Source: Sabellastarte sp. h YS-2021 (lineage: Eukaryota > Annelida > Polychaeta > Sabellida > Sabellidae). From it: a stretch of DNA of 64,000 nt. This document shows positions 57,437 through 64,000 of this stretch, in pieces; the stretch's first letter is position 1; the number at the start of each line of letters is the position of its first letter. The notes under the pieces are model-generated. The model saw only the letters and a program-made list of their open reading frames with translations, was not told where the DNA came from and ran no database searches. Location of the stretch: NCBI GenBank assembly GCA_964017235.1, contig OZ024936.1:38974040-39038039 (forward strand), written 5' to 3'. A program made the position numbers and the translations under genes.

Positions 57437-59155
57437 TATCCCCGGACGAAAGTCGGGGATACTTGGGATTCAGTACGGTCACGCCGCCGCCGCCGCAGAG
57501 ATTTCCTTTTGGACGCGATAACTTAAAAAATATTTTAGTTAGAACTTTCAAATTTGGTATGTGGGTATATATGGGCAATGCCACGAACGCTATTGTTTTG
57601 TGACCTTGACCTTCAATCTCAAGGTTTTGTGACCTTGACCTTCAATCTCAAGGTCACTGGTGGCCTCTTAAAGGTCAGATTTTGGCCATTTTTTCACTTT
57701 TTGGCCCAGTTCTCCTATACAGAAAGTCGGATCATCCTATGGCTGGTATATATAATACATATATATGTCCTTGACCTTGAGGCTCTTCATTGAAGGTCAT
57801 CCACTGACCGCCAAAGTACCTGACCGAGGGTCATTTTTGGCCTTTTTGGAGATATTTTCACACTTAATGCTGACTATTGTGCATGGAAACTATTGAAAAT
57901 GGCTTTGGAGGTTGAGTACATGATGGACTTCTACCATCCAGGCTTACCGGTTACAGATCTTCATTTAAGGTCATCCACTGACCGCCAAAGTACCTGACCA
58001 AGGGTCATTTTTGTTTGTTTGTTTGTGAACAAGATAACTCAAAAACAGACAGATGGATTTTGATAAAATTTTCAGGATATGTCCAAAATGGTAAAAGGAA
58101 AATATTATTAAATTTTGGGAGTGATCCGGATCACTGTCTTTTTAAAGACAGATAACTCAAAAACTTATGGGTGCATTTTGATGAAATTTTCAGGAAATGT
58201 CCTTCATGGGACGAGGAACAAGTGATTAGATTTTGGGAGTGATCTGGATCACTGTCTGGATCATCCGGATCCAGGCTGCCAGATGTGTTTGTGTACAATA
58301 TAGCTCAAAAACTTATGGATAGATTTTGATGAAATTTTCAGGATATGTCTGAAAAGGTAAAAGGATGAAATGATTGAATTTTGGAAGTGATCCGGATCAC
58401 TATATGGATCCATGAAATGTAATTTTTAAAGACAGATACCTCAAAAAGTTATGGATGGATTGTTTCAGCAAATGGCCTAAATGGTACAAGGAACAAGTGA
58501 TTAAATTTTTGGAGTGATCTGGATCACTGTCTGGATCATCTGGATCCAGGCTGCCACATAATCTTGGGATGGACTTTGATATTTTTAGGATATGTTACAA
58601 ATGGTAAAAGGAAGAAGTGGTAAAAGGAAGAAATGATTCAATTTTGCGAGTGATCTGGACCACTATCTGGATCTTCTGGGTCCAAGAAATGTAATATTTA
58701 AAGACAAATAGCTCAAAAAGTCATGGATGGATTTTTATGAAATTTTCAGGAAATGTCTTAAATGGGACAAAGAACAAGTGATTAGTTTTTGGGAGTAATC
58801 TGGATCACTGTCTGGATCATGTGGATCCAGGCTGCCAGATGTGTTTGTGTACAAGATAACTAAAAAACTTATGGACGGATTTTGATGAAATTTTTAGAAT
58901 ATGTCTAAAAAGGTAAAAGGATTAAATGATTGAATTTTGGAAGTGATCCGGATCACTATATGGATCTTCTGGATCCATGAAATGTAATTTTTAAAGACAG
59001 ATATAAGTGAAAGAACTAGTGATTAGCTTTTGGGAGTAATCTGGTACTATGGAGAATCCTGACCTGGTGCTCCAGGAAACAGGCTCAAGACCGACATATT
59101 CACGCCTTAACTATCTCCCGTCCGGGGATACACTGCGTCGAGACGCAATCTCTAG
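57437..59155 (+). mobile_element. F2: most intact F-type Helentron-like element (1.7 kb)
   Basis: The 5' hairpin is TATCCCCGGACG-AAAG-TCGGGGATA. Near the 3' end CCCGTCCGGGGATACAC is the inverse of the start, followed by the perfect hairpin TGCGTC-GA-GACGCA, then ATCTCTAG and TT. The body at 58010-59040 is a ~140-bp degenerate tandem repeat ('agataactcaaaaacttatg', 'gattttgatgaaattttcag', 'gatctggatcactgtctgga'). No gene. Confidence 0.65.
59046..59105 (+). repeat. fragment of DIRS RNase H coding sequence inside F2
   Basis: The phrases 'tggagaatcctgacctggtg', 'ctcca' and 'agaccgacat' align with DIRS 45484-45540 (tggagaatcttgacctggtg, gcccgacacat). The fragment keeps the W-R-I-L-T-W-C-S reading. 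It is directly upstream of the F2 3' inverted arm. Confidence 0.55.
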
Positions 59156-60086
59156 TTGAAAAATGCTGTTTATCTTCAAAACTATGTTAGTTGGCCTGTT
59201 CCGGTGGCTGCATCTGGCCACAGGTGTGTCCTTGGTCTAGCTATCATGTGTCACATAAGTAACTAATACCATTCCTCTGGTTCCATTCTTGTGGAATTGT
59301 GTGGATATGACTTTTCCTTTTTTGGAAAAAAGCTTTAATTAATTCAGCTTTTGTTTTGCAGCAGGAGTCCTTGATCTACCTACTTATTCACATAGACTAT
59401 GTAAATTGGTCAAATGTATATACTTGACTTCTTTCATAAGATAAGATGATTGAAAAAAAAAACACTTTCTCATAAACAGTTTTTGTTGTACAGTATTTTA
59501 TGTATCTTTATCTGATTGAAAATGAATGAGTTGTCTCTTTTTTTCTCCTCCAACTCTGTATTAGCTTTTGTGTGATATCTATTTGGAGGCAGATTCATGG
59601 AAAGTCCGACTCACTCACCTGCAGTGCTATTGTGTAATACATAATGTGTCTACACACTGAGTGAAAAGGTTGATAAGGGATATCAAGATATATCATTTCT
59701 TTTCATTGAGGGATATGTTTACAGTAAATCTTTTTTGGGGTAAACAATTCAAACAAGGACATTTATCTTTAAGTTCATGGAAGTAGAGCCTTGTGGAAGT
59801 AATGTCTTGTGGAAAGAATGCCTTGTCTGTTTTGAGAGAGTGGAAAAAGCCTTATGTAAAAACCTCGGGATTTCATGATATTCAGATATAGTCATGTGTG
59901 AATGAAAAATGTAAACCGTAACATCTGACAACATAACTTTGTGTGTTCTTTTTACAATGGAACAATAAAGGATTTCAAAAGGAGGATTATCTTAAGTATA
60001 TTTATCTTATAAAAATATTAAAGAGCAATTAATTTTCAACATATGATTGTCCCTATCTTATAGCCAATTATAGTTTACTACAGTAT
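59156..60086. other. intron 2, no recognised feature
   Basis: AT-rich unique-looking sequence without satellites, element ends or homologous reading frames. Confidence 0.4.
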
Positions 60087-60094
60087 ATCTTTAT

Positions 60095-60457
60095 TAGGGC
60101 TGTGGCTTCGTTAGAAAAATAACACCGGGTATTCGCCTCGAAAGAACCAATCCAAATTCGGGTAACAGTGTTTTAGTTGTCACCTAATGGAAGTGGCAGA
60201 GAAGCAAACATGGGAGATGATGTAAACAACAAACGCTACGAAAAATAATGCTAAATAACGGTATAAATAAGAAAAATTATGTAAGAAAAGTAATATCAGT
60301 TAAAGAAATCTGACAGAATACTAAGGTTTATCCAAGTATTTCATTGATTTACGCTATATTTAATATTTTTTCGGTTATCTGCTTCGCTTGATTGTACTTC
60401 GTTTCTTAAGGAATCTTGATCCGTTTTCAGGTAACCGGGTATCCTGTCACAGCCTTA
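60095..60457. mobile_element. hAT MITE, perfect 8-bp TSD ATCTTTAT
   Basis: Termini TAGGGCTGTG and CACAGCCTTA. Flanks 60087-60094 and 60458-60465 are both ATCTTTAT. 363 bp, non-coding, same style as the 10000-10530 element. Confidence 0.9.
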
Positions 60458-60599
60458 ATCTTTATCATTATAAATCTAGGATTTAATATCTCCTGGAAAA
60501 AAATTATGATGCCAAATTTATAGCTACAATTTCTCTTCAGCCAACCTATAGCAAAAATGATATATTCTTTTTGTAAACTATACTCCTTTTACGAAACTC

Positions 60600-60800
60600 A
60601 ATAAAGCTCACATTCTGCTTACAGTCTAATACTGCAACTGCAACAGTTTTTAAATAATCCACTTTTCCATCAGATACAAGACACAGTAAAGCTTACGTTT
60701 TGCTTACAGTCTCATACTGCAACTACTTTGGCTTTTTTACTCCAAGCCTCCATCCGGTCTGCTCATTTTTGTGAGCAAAAACCTTTTTCTTGTTCACATT
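60600..60800. repeat. short duplication and solo Helentron-like 3' end
   Basis: A ~40-bp phrase (aagct(c/t)a...tgcttacagtct(c/a)atactgcaac) occurs at 60606 and 60688. At 60757-60795 the hairpin GCTCA-TTTTTG-TGAGC, then AAAAACCTTTTTCTTG and TT, resembles the E1 3' end without its element. Confidence 0.5.
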
Positions 60801-61264
60801 TACAGGAAAGTGAATATTGTTCAACATTAATGGTACAAAGATGTGACACATTTTTGGGGTTCTATTTCATTATGTATGTGTTTGTTTGTTCTGGTTGTGC
60901 ATTTCTGTTACATTTACACACTCCTCTAAAAGAATTTACCACTTAAATAGTTATTTTTATCAAAAAAATCAATACCACTAAGGAGTAAGGATGGTCAAAA
61001 GACTTGCATATAAGATGTATTTGGTATATTGCTTGCACAGACGTATTGTTTTGACCAGATTTTGCTGAAATGTTTGATGGCCAAGGGTGTAATTCTTGCC
61101 TACACTATATAAGCTAGAAATAAATTGATTAAACATTAAAAAGTTTGTTAAAAAGAAGTACAAAACATTGATGTAATAAATATTCGATTGAGAAATGCAG
61201 AGTACTTAATCGCATGGTATACCTCAAGTTTAAGTGCTTCTTGTTTTTATTTTTGTGTATATAG

Positions 61265-61387
61265 GTTGTTGAGCAACTCATTTGAAGAAATATCTGCCTT
61301 TCAAAAAGCACTAAAAGAAATGGTTGCCTCCTCTGATGCAGTTTATAGTAAACAGGTTGAGGACTTCTTTGTTGGCTTTGAAGGAAG
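61265..61387 (+). CDS. MCM3: MCM3 exon 3
   Basis: Acceptor TTTTTGTGTATATAG and donor GTAAGT (61388) bound 123 nt. The first G completes the codon opened by exon 2, and the reading then is [34 protein letters not shown]. This aligns with human MCM3 [20 protein letters not shown] and YAKQYEEFYVGLEG. It ends with AG of a split codon, consistent with the serine that follows in other MCM3 proteins. The residues belong to MCM N-terminal subdomain A. The zinc-binding, OB-fold, Walker A/B and arginine-finger parts must lie beyond the window. Confidence 0.94.
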
Positions 61388-64000
61388 GTAAGTTTGTATT
61401 ATTAGTCGAATCTTTGATTCGAGTTATGTACTGAGTTGCGGCCGCGATTTTAAATTCGCTGTTTAAGCCCTTAAATATCAAATTATGCATAATATTTGTT
61501 CACATATCGGTACATTAAGGTGTATATTATACACTCTGCCATTTTGAAGATTTTTAATGCTTTTATTCAGTTATATTTTATAAAGTAAAAAGCTTGTCTA
61601 GCACTACGTCTGGCTTTCTGTGAAGACCCGTATGTCCTAGAAACTATTGTGTTTGCTATTGTGATGGCCTACTCGAACGAGTCTTTTTTAACGGTTTCGT
61701 CTGCAGATTTCCCCAATATTACCCCAATTAATTTATTTGTCTGCTGGTTTATCACGCAGTCACTGTTAATGTAAAATTGTTGTCTGGGCATCTACCTATT
61801 TATCAAACAAATAAACCGCAAAGAAATTAATGAATGAAGTGACGTCACGGTAGTACTACACCTTTGCCGTTCAGCCAATCAGAATCGACAATGAAAATAT
61901 TCAAACTTCGTAGTTCTACATTCAACCACTCGAAGGCGCTTTTGCATGTCCTAGAAGTTATCACGTGAATTCGACGAAATAAAACAGCATAATCTGTGGC
62001 TCCCTATTTTCGCCCATTGCAGACACAAGACACGAATATTTTATTTAAATACTTACAATTTGCTTCTGTAAAATATCCATATACAGTACTATATATCCAC
62101 GCTTCAAAATTGAAATATGTCTTCTCATTTCAAAATCAATTAAATTTCAAACTGCAAGTCCGTGAACAGGAAATATGCTGGTAGTTTTCATCTTAAACCA
62201 GCCTTGTAAAATATTGTTGGAAAACCCCCACAAAGAACTGCCATGACTGCGCATATTTGCTCATTAATATTAATGAGGCAAGTCCGTGAAGAGGAAATAT
62301 GCTGGTGGTTTTCTTCTTAAACCAGCCTTGTAAAATATTGTCGGGGAAAACCCCTCAAAGAACTGCCGTGACTGCGTATGTTTGCTCATTAATATTAATG
62401 AGGCAAGTCCGTGGACAGGAAATATGCTGGTGGTTTTCATCTTAAACCAGCTTTGTAAAACTGCGCATGTACAGACCCTTTATATTTGTAAACAAATACC
62501 CATCTCGCGACATAAAACTGAAAACTTCCGTGAAAGCGGTTTCCAAGTGCGGGCGATAATACAGAGTTTAGAGATTTCAACACCCTGTCCTAAGATTCGA
62601 CTCTGTGGTTGGGTGAAAGCCAGCCACGTGACTCTAGTTAATACTAGGGTAGGGTAGGCCACACCGGTATCTCTCTATCCAGACCAATTCACTTGATCAC
62701 TGTGATGATACTTTACTACTGGCTTTTTGAATGTCAGTAGTGTATAATACTAGAAAATGAAAAATATTGGAAACAAACCTGAAATCTGAAGAAAATATAA
62801 ACTTTTATTTCATATTTCTTTATCTTTTTGCACTCCTATAGCAGTTTTTTTCGGAAAAACTACCGTGTTTTGCTTTCATGAATTTTACTTTCTTTTAGTG
62901 GGCCTATTCAATTGGTTATATGCTAGAGCGCAATTTTTTCGGTATATCAGAATTGGTACGGTTTCACACTGGCAAGATACCAAAGTGGAAAATCTGCTAC
63001 CGACCCTGTCCTAATTAATACTGTAATTTAGTGCAATTAATAGTGTTTTAAGCTGCTTCACTTATAAACCCAGCCCATAGTGGCTGGGGGAGTCCCCTGG
63101 GTTTTGTATACCTCTTACATTAGAAGTTGTATCATAGATTTTATCTAGGAGTTGTTTCCCATTTAGTTGTACCTGGTAATTGGGGGTCCTCCCTTCCAGA
63201 GGGTGTTTTTTTTTTCTTTCAAATTAATAAAAATACAGAAAATAAAATCATATTTCATATTTTTGGCCTCTGCCTCTGCCTGAGCGAAAAATGGGACATT
63301 AATTCTCAATTTTATTGCGCTACAATAGCTTACCATGTGGAACTGAATACTATCTAGGGAGGCCACAGGCATCTGGCCAACGTCCAAGAAAAATAGACGT
63401 GTACAGTGTTCATTTTACTACGCGTCTCCGCGTCTTTTGTCGCTATACTGGGGCGAAAAGACGCGTACACGTTATGGTCCCGAGTCGCGGTGACGCATAT
63501 ATCTTGCATTATCGCCCGCGTTTTCGCTGTAAATTTTGGGAAAGTTAGATGAATTTTGTTTCAAAATCAAAGAAAAGGACACATATATTGTCTTTTTAAC
63601 CCAATTCCTCCATGTTTCCTTGCTTCTAAATGCCTTAATTTGATTGGTCAAGCGGAAACGGCACTGTCCAATCATACTTCGTTTAACAAAAATTCAGTAT
63701 TTATCAATAGAAAACACGTTTATAGTAAGTGATGTAAACTCACCAGTGGCTGTAAATTTCCACTTTTTTTTCATAGTTTTGTTAAATATATATAGAAATA
63801 AATATCTATTGCACAATAAGATTTTATTATCCAGTTTTTAATATTTTCACTTTTTAAAGTATAGTTTTGCATAATGCACTCTTACAAGTGACTTCAAAGA
63901 CAATTGTTAACAAGTAACAACAAACATTTTAAACTACTGTGGGACAAACTTTTAAAAAATTGCATCTATGTTAATAACAAATTTTCAACTGGAAAAAAGT
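61388..64000 (+). other. MCM3: MCM3 intron 3 (5' part)
   Basis: Begins GTAAGT. No frame resembling the next MCM3 segment (FGSKHVSPRTL-like) was found up to the window end, so exon 4 is outside. The remainder is AT-rich, with one tandem repeat (62155-62470) and a short imperfect inverted pair around 63395-63475 (gacgtgtac / gacgcgtacacg). Confidence 0.85.
62155..62470. repeat. 125-bp tandem repeat, 2.5 copies, with palindrome
   Basis: Units start aagtccgtg(a/g)a(c/g)aggaaat at about 62155, 62280 and 62404 and contain 'aaaccagccttgtaaaatatt' and 'ctgccgtgactgcg'. Each full unit ends in the perfect 18-bp palindrome CTCATTAATATTAATGAG. Confidence 0.9.

Larger units (their letters stand above)
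25581..61264 (+). other. MCM3: MCM3 intron 2 (35.7 kb)
   Basis: Begins GTGAGT and ends GTATATAG. It contains satellites, Helentron-like elements, a DIRS retrotransposon and others, listed individually. No further MCM3-like sequence was seen inside it. Confidence 0.9.

Noticed and set aside
61996-63841. Exon 4 of MCM3 in the remaining sequence
   Set aside because: None of the frames matches the expected next MCM3 segment; no acceptor followed by homologous residues was found.

Overview
The window is animal nuclear DNA, AT-rich and very rich in transposable elements. The satellite families, the tRNA-derived SINE and the DIRS, Helentron and hAT elements suggest a lophotrochozoan, most likely a bivalve mollusc; this is an inference from repeat style. 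The only clear host gene is the 5' part of MCM3 (replicative helicase subunit) on the + strand. Its first three coding exons lie at 8632-8700, 25468-25580 and 61265-61387. Splice sites are good and the reading phase is continuous. About 100 of roughly 800 codons fit in 53 kb because introns 1 (16.8 kb) and 2 (35.7 kb) are packed with nested elements. An E2F-type site lies about 75 bp before the start codon.

Upstream flank (1-8.5 kb): a LINE-1-type ORF1 protein fused to a NADAR domain (minus strand, one frameshift), a broken PC4-like reading frame, a TA-flanked MITE and a hAT remnant. Intron 1: an inverted-repeat element with a hAT MITE inside it, then a 12.7-kb Helitron/Helentron-like element (F1) holding a 10.5-kb one (D1) that is mostly tandem array, then more hAT MITEs. 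Intron 2, first part: old 146-bp satellite carrying two E-type Helentron-like elements. One of these is itself interrupted by a hAT element and by an A-type element with a fresh 146-bp array. Next come an inverted-repeat element with a ~157-bp satellite and a SINE, and a large ~150-bp satellite domain. That domain contains a 6.0-kb DIRS retrotransposon, an unclassified DNA transposon with 6-bp target duplication, and a split gag-like gene with an apparent intron. The intron ends with another F element and a hAT MITE. Intron 3 starts at 61388 and runs off the window; it holds a 125-bp tandem repeat.

The strongest system-level observation is that four different non-autonomous Helentron-like families (A, D, E, F) share one architecture. 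The 5' end is a hairpin, one arm of which recurs near the 3' end. A second short hairpin follows, then a CTAG/CTTG-like end, and the body is a 130-160-bp tandem array. The arrays of unrelated families share a similar core phrase (TATAACTCGAAAACCGT-like followed by an A/T-rich segment). Several insertions can be dated relative to each other and confirmed from uninterrupted paralogous sites in the same window. All calls were made by eye; no database search was run.
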